Shown: positions 1 through 9,402, counted from the first letter of the stretch. The stretch is DNA of 64,000 nt from Rhodopseudomonas_A palustris_F (GCF_000013745.1 NC_007925.1:1240001-1304000); one strand, 5' to 3'. Made by a program: numbers and translations. The notes: generated by a model not told the origin, from the letters alone.

Positions 1-740
1 TTGCCAAGGCCTGTCGCGCCCAGGGCGCGGAGATCGCGCTGACCTGGCAGGGCGACGCGCTGAAGAAGCGGGTCGAGCCGCTCGCCGCCGAATTGGGCGG
101 CATCCTGCTCGGGCATTGCGACGTCACCGATCCGTCGACCATCGACGCGGTGTTCGACGTGCTGAAAGAGAAATGGGGCAAGATCGACTTCGTGGTGCAC
201 GCCATCGCGTTCGCCGACAAGGACGAGCTGGTCGGCCGCTATGTCGACACCAGCGCCGACAATTTCTCCAAGTCGATGCTGATCTCCTGCTACTCGCTGA
301 CCGCGATCGCGCAGCGCGCCGAAAAGCTGATGACCGACGGCGGCTCGATCCTGACGCTGACCTATTACGGCGCCGAAAAGTGGATGCCGCATTACAACGT
401 GATGGGTGTCGCCAAGGCGGCGCTGGAGGCCAGCGTGCGCTATCTCGCCGCCGACCTCGGCGAAAAGAACATCCGGGTCAACGCGATTTCGGCCGGGCCG
501 ATCAAAACGCTGGCGGCCTCGGGGATCGGCGACTTCCGCTACATTCTGAAGTGGAACGAGTACAATTCGCCGATGCGCCGCACCGTCACCATCGACGAGG
601 TCGGCGACAGCGCGGTGTATCTGTTGTCGGGGATGTCGCGCGGCGTCACCGGCGAGGTGCACCACGTCGATTGCGGTTACCACGTGGTCGGCATGAAGCG
701 CCCCGACGCGCCGGATATTTCGCTGGCGAGCAAGGACTGA
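1..740 (+). CDS. fabI: Enoyl-[acyl-carrier-protein] reductase FabI, 5' end missing
   Basis: NAD(P)H-dependent reductase of the last step of the type II fatty acid elongation cycle. The gene enters from the left edge; the reading frame is open from base 3, so only the first 30 or so residues (start and the Gly-rich cofactor loop) are lost. Visible are the short-chain-dehydrogenase core with DFVVHAIAFAD, the catalytic YN-MGVAK pattern (Tyr-x6-Lys spacing typical of FabI), the segment RVNAISAGPIKTLAASGI that belongs to the substrate-binding loop, and the C-terminal GEVHHVDCGYH. The TLTYYGAEK segment separates it from FabG-type reductases. A histidine phosphatase gene follows on the same strand after about 80 bases. 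Confidence 0.93.
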   Translation, partial: AKACRAQGAEIALTWQGDALKKRVEPLAAELGGILLGHCDVTDPSTIDAVFDVLKEKWGKIDFVVHAIAFADKDELVGRYVDTSADNFSKSMLISCYSLTAIAQRAEKLMTDGGSILTLTYYGAEKWMPHYNVMGVAKAALEASVRYLAADLGEKNIRVNAISAGPIKTLAASGIGDFRYILKWNEYNSPMRRTVTIDEVGDSAVYLLSGMSRGVTGEVHHVDCGYHVVGMKRPDAPDISLASKD

Positions 741-823
741 CGCCACCCAACCGCCGTGCCCTTCGAGACGCGGCTGCGCCGCTCCTCGGGGGGACGGCTC
801 ATTCGAACCCGAGCCATTTAGAA

Positions 824-1417
824 ATGCCGACCATCTACTACGTCCGCCACGGCGAAACCGACTGGAACGCCACCGGCCGCTTCCAAGGCACCCAGGACAT
901 TCCGCTCAACGACATCGGCCGCACCCAGGCCGCCGCGGCGGGCCACATGCTGGGGGACTTGCTGACCCGCGAACGACGCACGCCGGCCGAGCTGGCGTTC
1001 GTGGCGAGCCCTTTGGGCCGCGCCCGGCTCACCATGGAGCTGCTGCGCGGCGCGCTGCAGCTTTCGCCGGCGGACTACGCGGTCGACGATCGGCTGCGCG
1101 AGATCTGCTACGGCGACTGGGAAGGCTTCACGCTGCCGCAGATGGAGAAATCCGATCCGCAGATCTATGCGGCGCGGCTCGCCGACCGCTGGAGCGTGGC
1201 GCCGCTCGGCGGTGAGAGCTACGCCAGCCGGCTGCCGTTGGTCGCCGACTGGGCGAATTCGCTCGAAGCCGACACCGTGGTGGTCGGCCATGTCGGCACC
1301 GCGCGCACCCTGATGGTGGCGCTCGGCCTCGCCACCCCGACGCTGGCGATCGAAGGCCCGATCGTGCAAGGCGCAGTCTACGTGTTCCGCGACGGCGGGC
1401 TGGAGATTTATAGCTGA
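824..1417 (+). CDS. Histidine phosphatase family protein (phosphoglycerate mutase-like)
   Basis: 197-residue branch-1 histidine phosphatase. The phosphohistidine motif is VRHGETDW at residues 7-14, and the second catalytic His lies in VVVGHVGTART near residue 160. REICYGDWEG is the acid-containing loop of the family. The small size fits the GpmB/CobC/SixA-like group rather than the glycolytic enzyme; the substrate cannot be named from sequence. Start chosen at the ATG at 824, where the family similarity begins; the frame is open further upstream but codes for Arg-rich non-protein-like sequence that overlaps fabI in another frame. Confidence 0.85.
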   Translation: MPTIYYVRHGETDWNATGRFQGTQDIPLNDIGRTQAAAAGHMLGDLLTRERRTPAELAFVASPLGRARLTMELLRGALQLSPADYAVDDRLREICYGDWEGFTLPQMEKSDPQIYAARLADRWSVAPLGGESYASRLPLVADWANSLEADTVVVGHVGTARTLMVALGLATPTLAIEGPIVQGAVYVFRDGGLEIYS

Positions 1418-1550
1418 GCGGCGGTTGAGTTCGATCAGTTAAGGGGCGCGGCACTTCGCGGAGCTTGCCGCGAACGCCTTGAGCTTCGGCTGGTGAAGGT
1501 GGGGTGTGCGCCTTCGTGTGAAACACTCCCGCAGCCGCAACGGCAGCGCG

Positions 1551-1720
1551 CTCCCCTCCCCCCTTGCGGGGAGGGGTCGGGGGTGGGGGTCCACACGTCG
1601 CAGCGCTCAAGCTTCATCACATTTTCCGATGCACAAGCCGACGTAAGCAAGTTCTCGATACCGACGCTGTGCTCGGAGACCCCCACCCCCGCCCCCTCCC
1701 CGCAAGGGGGAGGGGAGAAG
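1551..1720. repeat. Inverted pair of GC-rich palindromic repeats (family D, copy 1)
   Basis: Two copies of a C-tract/G-tract element face each other. The first (1551-1592) reads ctccccnnnn-ttgcggggagggg followed by a G-rich run; the second (1678-1720) is its inverse, with cccccaccccc then ctccccgcaaggggg. Each can fold by itself and the pair can also pair with each other. A related pair lies at 13667-13873. They occupy the 490-base gap between the phosphatase and aroC, in which I see no gene. Confidence 0.8.
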
Positions 1721-1909
1721 AGGCGCCTCGCTCCAGTTTGCGACGCCATCCTCTCTCATAAGGGAGGAGAGAAGAGACCGCGGGGCAGCGCCGTCATCTT
1801 CATGGCTAAGCCGGTCGTTTGACCCATCTGGCGCCCCGCGTTACGACAAGCGCGCGTTGACCTTCGACGCCACTGTTGTCTGTCATCTCCCGCGACCAGG
1901 CGCCCCAAA

Positions 1910-2998
1910 ATGTCGTTCAACACCTTCGGCCACATGTTTCGCGTCACCACCTTCGGCGAGAGCCATGGCGTGGCGATCGGCTGCGTGGTCGACGGCTGTC
2001 CGCCCTTGATCGCGCTTACCGAGGCCGACATCCAGCGCGACCTCGACCGCAGGCGGCCGGGGCAGTCGCGCTTCACCACCCAGCGCCAGGAAGCCGACCA
2101 GGTGAAGATCCTGTCCGGGGTGATGGTGCATCCGCAGAGCGGCTTGCAGGTCACCACCGGCGCGCCGATCGCGCTCTTGATCGAGAACACCGACCAGCGC
2201 TCGAAAGACTATTCCGAGATCAAGGACAAGTTTCGCCCCGGCCACGCCGACTTCACCTATGAGGCGAAATACGGCATCCGCGATTATCGCGGCGGCGGCC
2301 GTTCCTCGGCGCGCGAGACCGCGACCCGCGTCGCCGCCGGTGCGATCGCCCGCAAAGTGGTGCCCGGCATCACCGTGCGCGCCGCTTTGGTGCAGATGGG
2401 GCCGCACCAGATCGACCGCGACAACTGGGATTGGGAGGAGGTCGGCAACAATCCGTTCTTCTGCCCGGACAAGGACAAGGCGAAATTCTTCGAGGACTAT
2501 CTCGACGGCATCCGCAAGAACGGCTCCTCGATCGGCGCGGTGATCGAGGTGGTCGCCGACGGCGTGCCGGCGGGGTGGGGCGCGCCGATCTACGCCAAGC
2601 TCGACACCGACATCGCCGCGGCGCTGATGAGCATCAACGCGGTGAAGGGCGTCGAGATCGGCGACGGCTTCGCCACCGCAGCACTCACCGGCGAGCAGAA
2701 CGCCGACGAAATGCGCGCCGGCAATGATGGCCCGAGCTTCCTGTCGAACCACGCCGGCGGCATTTTGGGCGGCATCTCCACCGGGCAGCCGGTGGTGGCG
2801 CGGTTTGCGGTGAAGCCGACCTCCTCGATCCTGGCGCCGCGCAAGACCGTGGATCGCGACGGCCACGACACCGACATTCTCACCAAGGGCCGCCACGACC
2901 CCTGCGTCGGCATCCGCGCGGTGTCGGTGGCCGAAGCCATGGTCGCCTGCGTGCTCGCCGATCACCTGATCCGCCACCGCGGCCAGATCGGCGGGTAG
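1910..2998 (+). CDS. aroC: Chorismate synthase
   Basis: 362 residues, the usual length. It catalyses the last shikimate pathway step, 5-enolpyruvylshikimate-3-phosphate to chorismate, with reduced FMN. Signature segments are FGESHGVAIGCVVDGCPP near residue 15, the RYGIRDY-like block YGIRDYRGGGRSSARET near 120, and SNHAGGILGGISTGQP near 275, all part of the FMN/substrate site. The start MSFNTFGHMFRVTTFGESHG is the standard one for the family. It lies between two repeat-rich spacers and appears monocistronic. Confidence 0.97.
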   Translation: MSFNTFGHMFRVTTFGESHGVAIGCVVDGCPPLIALTEADIQRDLDRRRPGQSRFTTQRQEADQVKILSGVMVHPQSGLQVTTGAPIALLIENTDQRSKDYSEIKDKFRPGHADFTYEAKYGIRDYRGGGRSSARETATRVAAGAIARKVVPGITVRAALVQMGPHQIDRDNWDWEEVGNNPFFCPDKDKAKFFEDYLDGIRKNGSSIGAVIEVVADGVPAGWGAPIYAKLDTDIAAALMSINAVKGVEIGDGFATAALTGEQNADEMRAGNDGPSFLSNHAGGILGGISTGQPVVARFAVKPTSSILAPRKTVDRDGHDTDILTKGRHDPCVGIRAVSVAEAMVACVLADHLIRHRGQIGG

Positions 2999-3062
2999 GG
3001 CAGCCGCGTCGTCTGGGTCCCAGCGACGCGCCCACGTCGCGGCACTCTTGCCACCCGCACGG

Positions 3063-3213
3063 CGTCATCCTGAGGAGCCCGGCGAAGTCCGAAGGACGAA
3101 GCCGGGCGTCTCGAAGGATGCGGCTGCGCGCCGTGTCGCTCGATGGTGCAGCCGCCTCGCTCGGGGTACATCCTTCAAGGCCCTCGCTGCGCTCGGGCGC
3201 CTCAGGATGACGG
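3063..3213. repeat. Dispersed palindromic repeat, family A, copy 1
   Basis: Starts with cgtcatcctgaggagcc and ends with the inverse form ggcgcctcaggatgacgg, so the element is a large imperfect palindrome. It contains inner arms cgaaggatg / catcctt. Other copies lie at 4699-4837, 9403-9513 and 12029-12169. It sits in the aroC-clpS spacer. Confidence 0.85.
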
Positions 3214-3253
3214 CGCGTGTGTATCAGCGGTCTGCAAAGAGCCGGTCGCGCCG

Positions 3254-3571
3254 CTACTCCTCCGGCTCGGTGGTGAACAACAGCGGATAGCCTTTGGCGC
3301 GGCCGGCGTCGGTCGCTCGCGTAGCTTTGGTTTCCGCGACGTCCTTGGTGAACACCGCGACGACGCAGACGCCGCGTTGATGCGCGGTGATCATCACCTT
3401 GTGGGCCTGGTCCTCGGTCATGCGGAACTCCGCCTGCAGCACCCGCACCACGAATTCGCGCGGCGTGTAGTCGTCATTGACCAGGATTACCTTGTGCAGC
3501 TTCGGCCGCTCGGTCTTCGGCTTGACCTTGGTTCGCGGTGCGACGTCGACGGGACTCATGCGCGCGCTCAT
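3254..3571 (-). CDS. clpS: ATP-dependent Clp protease adaptor ClpS
   Basis: 105-residue adaptor that delivers N-degron substrates to ClpA for degradation by ClpAP. The conserved core KVILVNDDYTPREFVVRVLQ forms the N-degron pocket, and HQRGVCVVAVFTKDVAETK matches the family's second conserved block. The N-terminal 20 residues are a basic, flexible tail as usual. Two starts are possible (ATG at 3571 or 3559); the longer one is given. clpA itself is not in the window. Confidence 0.93.
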   Translation of the reverse strand: MSARMSPVDVAPRTKVKPKTERPKLHKVILVNDDYTPREFVVRVLQAEFRMTEDQAHKVMITAHQRGVCVVAVFTKDVAETKATRATDAGRAKGYPLLFTTEPEE

Positions 3572-3797
3572 CGATGTGGTGCCCGGCTAGTTTTGGCCGG
3601 CCAGGCAGTTTACCGCGTTGCGCGGCGCGGCGAAACCGGGCCCCGGCCCTGCCGCCCGCCCGCCGTCCTGATCGAGCACGGTGGCGCGCTAACCGGATTG
3701 TGAACGGGAACAGGGGTTTCGCGCCTTTCGCATTTTCGTTGCCGTGTCACCATCGGAGCCGGCGCGAGCATCGCGTCCGACGACGGGAGGACCGCGG

Positions 3798-4655
3798 ATG
3801 CGCTGGGGTGTCTCGATCGCGACGGCGACCGCGCTGATCGCCGCGGCGCTGATCTCCGGCGACGTCGCCGGCGTCGCCGCGCCCGCCGCCTCGCCGCCGG
3901 TGCCCGCGGCCGGCGAGGAGCTCAAGCCGGTCGACGTCGAACTGGTGCTGGCGCTCGACGTCTCCTACTCGATGGATCTCGACGAATTGGCGCTGCAGCG
4001 CGAAGGCTACGCCCAGGCGATCGTCTCCAAGGAATTCCTGCAGGCGCTGAAGTCGGGCCCGACCGGCAAGATCGCGGTGACGATGTTCGAATGGGCGGCC
4101 TCCGGCGACCAGAAGCTGATCATTCCCTGGGTGGTGATCGACGGCCCGGAATCCGCCGACGCGGTGGCCGCCGAAATCCTCAAATCGCCGATCAGGCGCG
4201 CCTCGCGCACCTCGATCTCCGGCGCGATCGCTTTCGCGATCCCGCTGATCGAGGACAATCCCTATCACGGGCTGCGCCGGGTGATCGACATCTCCGGCGA
4301 CGGCCCCAACAACAACGGCATGCCGGTCACCATGGCGCGCGACGCCGCGCTGGAGAAGGGCATCATCATCAACGGCCTGCCGATCATGGTGAAGGAGCCG
4401 TCCTATTCGACGATGGATATCGACAATCTCGATTACTACTACGAGGACTGCGTGATCGGCGGGCCCGGATCGTTCGTCGTCACTATCAAGCACCGCGACA
4501 AATTCAAGGAGGCGATCCACACCAAGCTGGTGATGGAAGTCGCCGGCCGGGTGCCGGAGCATCGCGTGGTGCCGGTGGCGGAGCAAACGCCCGCCGAGCC
4601 GCGGGTGTCGTGCATGGTCGGCGAGCGGATCTGGCAGGACAGGTGGGGACGGTGA
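3798..4655 (+). CDS. Secreted DUF1194 (von Willebrand A-like) protein
   Basis: 285-residue exported protein. Residues 1-28 form a signal peptide (Met-Arg-Trp start, hydrophobic core, Ala-rich end). The mature part begins the VWA-like fold with LVLALDVSYSMD, a DxSxS metal-ion-dependent adhesion site, and continues with VIDISGDGPNNNG. This is the DUF1194 family common in rhizobiales; its function is unknown. The ATG at 3798 is preferred over the longer frame starting at 3744 because ggagg lies just upstream and the signal peptide starts there. Confidence 0.82.
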   Translation: MRWGVSIATATALIAAALISGDVAGVAAPAASPPVPAAGEELKPVDVELVLALDVSYSMDLDELALQREGYAQAIVSKEFLQALKSGPTGKIAVTMFEWAASGDQKLIIPWVVIDGPESADAVAAEILKSPIRRASRTSISGAIAFAIPLIEDNPYHGLRRVIDISGDGPNNNGMPVTMARDAALEKGIIINGLPIMVKEPSYSTMDIDNLDYYYEDCVIGGPGSFVVTIKHRDKFKEAIHTKLVMEVAGRVPEHRVVPVAEQTPAEPRVSCMVGERIWQDRWGR

Positions 4656-4698
4656 GGGGCTTCAAAGCGCGCAGCCATGCGCGCAACAAGTCCAACGC

Positions 4699-4837
4699 CG
4701 TCATCCTGAGGAGCCCGGCTGAGCTCGAAGAGCGAAGCCGGGCGTCTCGAAGGATGCGGTCACGCGTGGCCGGGCTCCGCGCCCCCGTGGCCCATCCTTC
4801 GAGGCCCTCGCGTTGCTCGGGCACCTCAGGATGACGG
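4699..4837. repeat. Dispersed palindromic repeat, family A, copy 2
   Basis: Begins cgtcatcctgaggagcccgg and ends cacctcaggatgacgga, with inner arms cgaaggatg and catccttcgagg. The left half diverges from copies 1 and 4 (gctgagctcgaagagc instead of gcgaagtccgaaggac), so it is a subtype. Confidence 0.85.
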
Positions 4838-4895
4838 AGTCATTGCAGTAAGCTCAGGAAGAGGGCGCTCGCGGGCTGTGATGAGGTCGACAGCT

Positions 4896-5026
4896 GTGTC
4901 CCGGACGCGAGGCCGCCGCCTTGCGCGGCGTCGCGAGCCGGGACCGTTGCAAAGGCTGCGCTTGGAATGGCCCCGGATCTGCGTCGCACCACGCCGCTGC
5001 GCGGCGTTCTGCGTCGCGTCCGGGGC
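4896..5026. repeat. Dispersed palindromic repeat, family C, copy 1
   Basis: Begins tgtcccggacgcg and ends gcgtccggggca, with an inner accacgccgc-tgcgcggcg hairpin. Copies of the same layout lie at 16556-16720, 63261-63407 and 63459-63608. It sits directly after a family A element in the spacer before the methyltransferase gene. Confidence 0.82.
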
Positions 5027-5047
5027 AGGCGCGTTAAGGTCCGCCGC

Positions 5048-6286
5048 TTACTTCTTGGAAAACTTCGCCACCAGTTCGACATGCGGCGTATGGCGGAACT
5101 GATCGACCGGGGTCACCGTGCCGATCTGATATCCGCCGTCGATCAGGATCCGCGCGTCGCGGGCAAAGGTGGCAGCGTTGCACGACACCGCCACCACGGT
5201 CGCCACCTTGCCGGCGGCGAGTTTTTCCGCCTGCGCCTGCGCGCCCTGCCGCGGCGGATCGAACACCACGGCGTCGACGTCGCGCAGTTCCTGCGTCACC
5301 AGCGGCCGGCGGAACAGGTCGCGCACTTCGGCAGTGAGCGGCTTCAGCCCCGGGGTCTTGGCCGCGGCCTGCAGCGCGGCGATCGCCGCCGGCTCGCTGT
5401 CGTAAGCCAACACCTTGGCCTTCGCCGCCAGCCGCAGCGCGAACGGCCCGACGCCGCAGAACAGATCGACGATCAGTTTGGCCTTGCCGCAGCGCTCGAT
5501 CGCCAATGCCGCCAGTGTTGCTTCGCCGGCCGCGGTGGCCTGCAGGAAGGCGCCGGGCGGCAGCGTCAGATGCGCAGGTCCGATGCTGATCACCGGCGGC
5601 TTGCGCATCAGCACCAACTCGCCGTGCCGGGTCAGCCGCGCCAGTTTGTGCTGCTCGGCGAGCCGCGACAGCGCCGCGATCAGCTTCGACGGCAGCGGCC
5701 CGGAGCCGCGGATATCGACGTCGAGCCCGTTGTCGGCGGCGGTGACCTGGATGTCGAGCGGCTTGCCGGTCTCGATCAGCGCCTCGGCCAGCGCCCAGGC
5801 GGCTTCCAGCGCGCCGTCGAGCCCGGGATCGAGGATCGGGCAGGCATCGATCGGCACGATGTCGTGGCTGCCCGCGGCGGTGAAGCCGACCTTGAGCACC
5901 TCATGGGTGCCCTTGCGGGCGTGCAGCGTGATGCGGCGGCGGCCGGCGCCGTGGGCGTCGATCAACGGCGCCACCTCGCAATCGATCTTGGCTTGCGCCA
6001 GCGCGGCGATCACCAATTGCCGCTTCCAGGCCTGATACGGCTCAGCCTGCCAATGCTGGATGGCGCAGCCGCCGCAGACGCCGAAATGTTTGCAGAACGG
6101 TGCGATCCGCTCCGCGCTCGGCTGATCCACGCGCAGCAGCACCCGGCGATCCGGATGGCCGGCGACGGCGTCGACCTCGACGGTCTCGCCGCCGAGCGTA
6201 TAGGGCACATACAGCGCTTCGCCGCGCTGCGTCGCCACGCCGTCGCCGCGGTGCCCGACATGGTCGATGATCAGCGTTTCCGTCAT
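5048..6286 (-). CDS. Class I SAM-dependent RNA m5U methyltransferase (RlmC/RlmD/TrmA family)
   Basis: 412 residues. An N-terminal TRAM-like beta domain (to about residue 55) is followed by the [4Fe-4S] cysteines in FCKHFGVCGGC, an RNA-binding middle part, and a Rossmann methyltransferase domain with DLFCGVGPFALRLA (SAM loop) and FDPPRQGA. The catalytic Cys lies in VAVSCNAATFARD. The product probably makes 5-methyluridine in 23S rRNA; whether it is the RlmC or RlmD activity cannot be read from sequence. The start at 6286 gives MTETLIIDHVGHRGDG, where TRAM similarity begins; the open frame runs on upstream only as an antisense shadow of the next gene. Confidence 0.88.
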   Translation of the reverse strand: MTETLIIDHVGHRGDGVATQRGEALYVPYTLGGETVEVDAVAGHPDRRVLLRVDQPSAERIAPFCKHFGVCGGCAIQHWQAEPYQAWKRQLVIAALAQAKIDCEVAPLIDAHGAGRRRITLHARKGTHEVLKVGFTAAGSHDIVPIDACPILDPGLDGALEAAWALAEALIETGKPLDIQVTAADNGLDVDIRGSGPLPSKLIAALSRLAEQHKLARLTRHGELVLMRKPPVISIGPAHLTLPPGAFLQATAAGEATLAALAIERCGKAKLIVDLFCGVGPFALRLAAKAKVLAYDSEPAAIAALQAAAKTPGLKPLTAEVRDLFRRPLVTQELRDVDAVVFDPPRQGAQAQAEKLAAGKVATVVAVSCNAATFARDARILIDGGYQIGTVTPVDQFRHTPHVELVAKFSKK

Positions 6287-6327
6287 GGCTTGCGATAGCC
6301 CGCAGCCGGCAGCGCGTAAAGCCGCAA

Positions 6328-7737
6328 TCAGACCGCGGGGAAGTTGCGCGGCGGCAGCGTCAGCCGGTGGAAGCGCCACACCAGCAGTGCTGCGTAGATC
6401 GCCAGCCCGATCGACAGCCCGCTCCACACCCCGGCGGGGCCGAACCCGGCGTTGAAGCCGAGCAGGTAACTGCAGGGAAATCCGATCGCCCAGAAGCCGA
6501 AGGCCGCGAACAACAGCGGGATCTTGGTGTCGTTGCGGCCGCGCAGCGCGCCGTTGGCGACCACCTGCAGGCCGTCGGCGATGAAGAAGCTGATTCCCAC
6601 CACCAGCAGCGCGGCGGTGATCCGCGTGGTCTCGGTGGCTGCCGCGCTGTCGCCGAGAAACAGCTGCGGGATCTGCCGGCGGGTCAGCGCCACCAGCAGC
6701 GTCATCGCCGCCATGAACAACAGTCCCAGCCCGATGGCGACGAAGCCGGCGCGGCGGGCGCCGGCCGCATCGTTGCGGCCCACCGCATGGCCGACCCGCA
6801 CCGTGGCGGCGAGCGAGATGCCGAGCGGCACCATGAACAGGATCGCCGCGATCTGCAGCGCGATCTGATGCGCGGCGAGCGCGCTGGTGCCGATCCGGCC
6901 CATCAAGAGCGCGGCGGCGCCGAACACGCCGTATTCCAGCGCCGAGGCGCCGGAGATCGGCAGCCCGAGCGCCAGCAGTCGCCGCAGCAGCGGCCAATGC
7001 GGATGAAAGAACTGCGCCAGCACGCGGTATTTGCGAAACGGTTGGCAGCCGTAACACACCAGCAGCGCTGCGCCGCACATCGCGACCGAGACCAGCGCGG
7101 TGGCGAGACCGGCGCCGAAAATCTCCAGCCGCGGCAGCCCCAGCGCGCCGTTGATCAGCGCGTAAGCCAGCGCGGCATTGATCGGCACCGCGGCCAGCAT
7201 GATCCACAGCGCCGGCGCCGGGCGGTTCACCGCGCCCATGAAGCCGCGCAGTGCGATGAAGATCCACGACGGCACCAGCGACCAGGCCAGCCCGTCGAGA
7301 TAGCGGCCGGCCAATTGCGCGGTGTCGGAGTGCTGGCCGAGCGCCAGCAGCAGCTGTTCGCCATAGAGCTGGACGAGCGTCAGCGGGATCCCGGCGAGCA
7401 GCGCCGCCCAGATGCCCATCCGCAGCGAGGCCCGCACCTGACGCGGCGCCCGCGCGCCAAAACCCTGCGCCGCCAGCGGCGCCACCGCCGCCACCAGCCC
7501 GATGCCGAGCATGAAGGCGATGAACAGCACGGTATGGGCGAGCGCCGCCGCCGCCATCGCGGCATCGCCGAGCCGGCCGATCAGCGCCAGGTCGGTGGTC
7601 ATCATCGCGATCTGGCCGAGCTGGGTCAGCGCCATCGGCGCGGCGAGCCACAGCGTCTCGCCGATCTCGATGCGCCACGCAGACGAACGCGCCGGCGCGC
7701 TGGCGCCGGCGGCGATGGTGAAGCCGGGGGATGTCAT
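6328..7737 (-). CDS. MATE family multidrug/cation antiporter
   Basis: 469-residue inner-membrane protein with about twelve hydrophobic segments in two homologous halves, typical of NorM-like MATE exporters. These move cationic drugs out against Na+ or H+. Recognisable family blocks are WLAAPMALTQLGQIAMMTTDLALIGRLG near the N-terminus and the matching VRVGHAVGRNDAAGARR in the second half. The start at 7737 (MTSPGF) is favoured over the longer frame. It lies 41 bases upstream of the methyltransferase gene on the same strand and may be cotranscribed with it. Confidence 0.87.
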   Translation of the reverse strand: MTSPGFTIAAGASAPARSSAWRIEIGETLWLAAPMALTQLGQIAMMTTDLALIGRLGDAAMAAAALAHTVLFIAFMLGIGLVAAVAPLAAQGFGARAPRQVRASLRMGIWAALLAGIPLTLVQLYGEQLLLALGQHSDTAQLAGRYLDGLAWSLVPSWIFIALRGFMGAVNRPAPALWIMLAAVPINAALAYALINGALGLPRLEIFGAGLATALVSVAMCGAALLVCYGCQPFRKYRVLAQFFHPHWPLLRRLLALGLPISGASALEYGVFGAAALLMGRIGTSALAAHQIALQIAAILFMVPLGISLAATVRVGHAVGRNDAAGARRAGFVAIGLGLLFMAAMTLLVALTRRQIPQLFLGDSAAATETTRITAALLVVGISFFIADGLQVVANGALRGRNDTKIPLLFAAFGFWAIGFPCSYLLGFNAGFGPAGVWSGLSIGLAIYAALLVWRFHRLTLPPRNFPAV

Positions 7738-7817
7738 GCCGCGCACCCTATCCGAAGTTGCGGCCGAACAAAGGCCGAACTCGCGACGGTTGGTCGCGCT
7801 TGACCGCAAATCCAGTC

Positions 7818-7983
7818 GTCATCCCGGGGCACGAGCGGCGAAGCCGTGAGTGAGCCCGGGATCCATACGCCGCAGCATCTCATGCTGGGCAAGAGGGTCG
7901 ACGGTCGGGCCTTATCATCGAGGGCAGGGGTTATAGATTCCGGGCTCGCTCGCCGCTTGCGCGGCTCGCGCCCCGGAATGACG
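7818..7983. repeat. Dispersed palindromic repeat, family B, copy 1
   Basis: Begins gtcatcccggggcacgagcg and ends cgcgccccggaatgacgg, with inner gcccgggatccat and attccgggctcgc parts. The same element occurs at 16287-16448, and an end fragment at 16826-16868. It fills the spacer between the MATE and tlyA genes. Confidence 0.85.
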
Positions 7984-8024
7984 GATGCATTGGGTCGAAT
8001 GCTGCGCCCCCAAAGGTGAATGCT

Positions 8025-8765
8025 CTAACCGCCCCGCCGCGCGCCGAGGAAGAACTCGATATTGCCGTCGCCGCCGGCGATCGACGAGGGAAACACCGCG
8101 ATCTCGCTGCAGCCGAGCGACGCCGCATAGGCGGCGATGTCGTCGCACACCGCCTGGTGCACGTTGGCGTCCTTGATGATGCCGCGCTTGGAGTGTTTTC
8201 GCGCCGCCTCGAATTGCGGCTTGATCAGCGCCAGCAGCCACATCGGCGACGCCGCCAGATCCAGCGCCGCCGGCAGCACCGCCTTCAGCGAGATGAAGCT
8301 GGCGTCGATCACCACCACGTCGGGCCGCGCCGGCAGCCGCATGCCTTGCAGGCTGCGGATGTCGGTGCCTTCCATCGAGACCAGATTGGGGTGGCCGTGC
8401 AGCGAGGCATGCAGCTGGCCGTGGCCGACGTCGACCGCGAACACCAGCCGCGCGCCGTTCTGCAACAGCACCTCGCTGAAGCCGCCGGTGGAGGCGCCGA
8501 CGTCGAGGCAGACATGGCCTTCGATCTCGATCGGGTAACGCTCCAGCGCGCCGGCGAGCTTGACGCCGCCGCGCGACACGTAAGGATGCGCCGGCGCGGC
8601 TTGCAGTTCGGCGTCGGCGGCGACGCCCTCCGACGCCTTGCCGACCAGCTTGCCGTCGGCGAACACCAGCCCGGCCTCGATCGCCGCCTGCGCCCGGGCG
8701 CGGCTCTCGAACAGCCCGCGCTCGACCAGCAGGACGTCGGCGCGTTTTTTGCGCGGCACGGTCAT
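8025..8765 (-). CDS. tlyA: TlyA-family rRNA methyltransferase / putative hemolysin
   Basis: 246 residues. An N-terminal S4 RNA-binding domain (residues 8-70, RADVLLVERGLFESRARAQ) precedes an FtsJ-like Rossmann domain with DVGASTGGFSEVLLQNGA and VVIDASFISL. TlyA proteins 2'-O-methylate 16S and/or 23S rRNA; the haemolysin name is historical. In this lineage the gene is usually near dxs, as here. The start at 8765 overlaps the stop of the upstream gene by four bases (ATGA), which indicates translational coupling. Confidence 0.9.
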   Translation of the reverse strand: MTVPRKKRADVLLVERGLFESRARAQAAIEAGLVFADGKLVGKASEGVAADAELQAAPAHPYVSRGGVKLAGALERYPIEIEGHVCLDVGASTGGFSEVLLQNGARLVFAVDVGHGQLHASLHGHPNLVSMEGTDIRSLQGMRLPARPDVVVIDASFISLKAVLPAALDLAASPMWLLALIKPQFEAARKHSKRGIIKDANVHQAVCDDIAAYAASLGCSEIAVFPSSIAGGDGNIEFFLGARRGG

Positions 8766-9328
8766 CGCGACGCCTGCGTCGGCAACAGCCGCGCCGCCGC
8801 CAACCGCACGCAATCCTCGAAGGCTGCGAGGTCCTGCCACAGATCATCAGGTGCGTGCTGCGGCGTGACCAGCGCGCAACCATGCAGATCCAGCGCATGC
8901 GCGATCATCAGATTGTCGGCGAGGCCGAAATCCTCCACCACATGGCCGTGGGCGTCGCGCAGCACGCCGTCACGCGCGCTCACCGCGCCGCGCGCCGCGA
9001 CGCGCTTCGGGTAGGGCAAGGGGTCGTTGGAATAGCCGAGACAGAGCTTGCCGTGCCCGGCCATGAAGCCGAGCTCATAGACCGTGCCGGCGTCGGCGCT
9101 GGGGCCGCGGAACGGGGTGAGGTTGGCGACGATCGCTTGCGCCTTGAGCATCATCGCCTCGTTACTTCGGAAGATGCTCAGCGACAGCTGCGGCGCGGCG
9201 GCGTCGAACGCGTTGTCGAGCGGGTACAGCCCGGTCATGCCATGGCGGGCGCAGATCGCCTGCTTGCGCCGGCCGATCTCGGCGGCGTCCGGCAGAAACA
9301 CGTCGGGACCGGCGAGATAGATCAACAT
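8762..9328 (-). CDS. Nucleoside 2-deoxyribosyltransferase-like protein
   Basis: 188 residues. MLIYLAGPDVFLPDA at the N-terminus, the acidic site in the middle (GPSADAGTVYELGFMAGHG, with the nucleophile-type Glu in YELG), and DNLMIAHAL near the C-terminus match the family that swaps bases on 2'-deoxyribosides or hydrolyses modified nucleotides. The exact substrate is unknown. The start at 9328 places the beta-strand IYLAGP at the N-terminus; the longer frame runs into a repeat. Coupled to tlyA by a 4-base overlap. Confidence 0.8.
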   Translation of the reverse strand: MLIYLAGPDVFLPDAAEIGRRKQAICARHGMTGLYPLDNAFDAAAPQLSLSIFRSNEAMMLKAQAIVANLTPFRGPSADAGTVYELGFMAGHGKLCLGYSNDPLPYPKRVAARGAVSARDGVLRDAHGHVVEDFGLADNLMIAHALDLHGCALVTPQHAPDDLWQDLAAFEDCVRLAAARLLPTQASR

Positions 9329-9402
9329 CGGGGAGTTATCCGGCGAGGCGCATCGCTCGCGATCATAGCACGGCACGCGACGCCGCCTCGCAACACCCAC
9401 GC

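Noticed and set aside
6287..7678. Possible fusion of the methyltransferase with an upstream domain in one 876-codon frame
   Set aside because: The upstream part is the MATE gene read in another frame; true similarity starts at MTETLII (6286).
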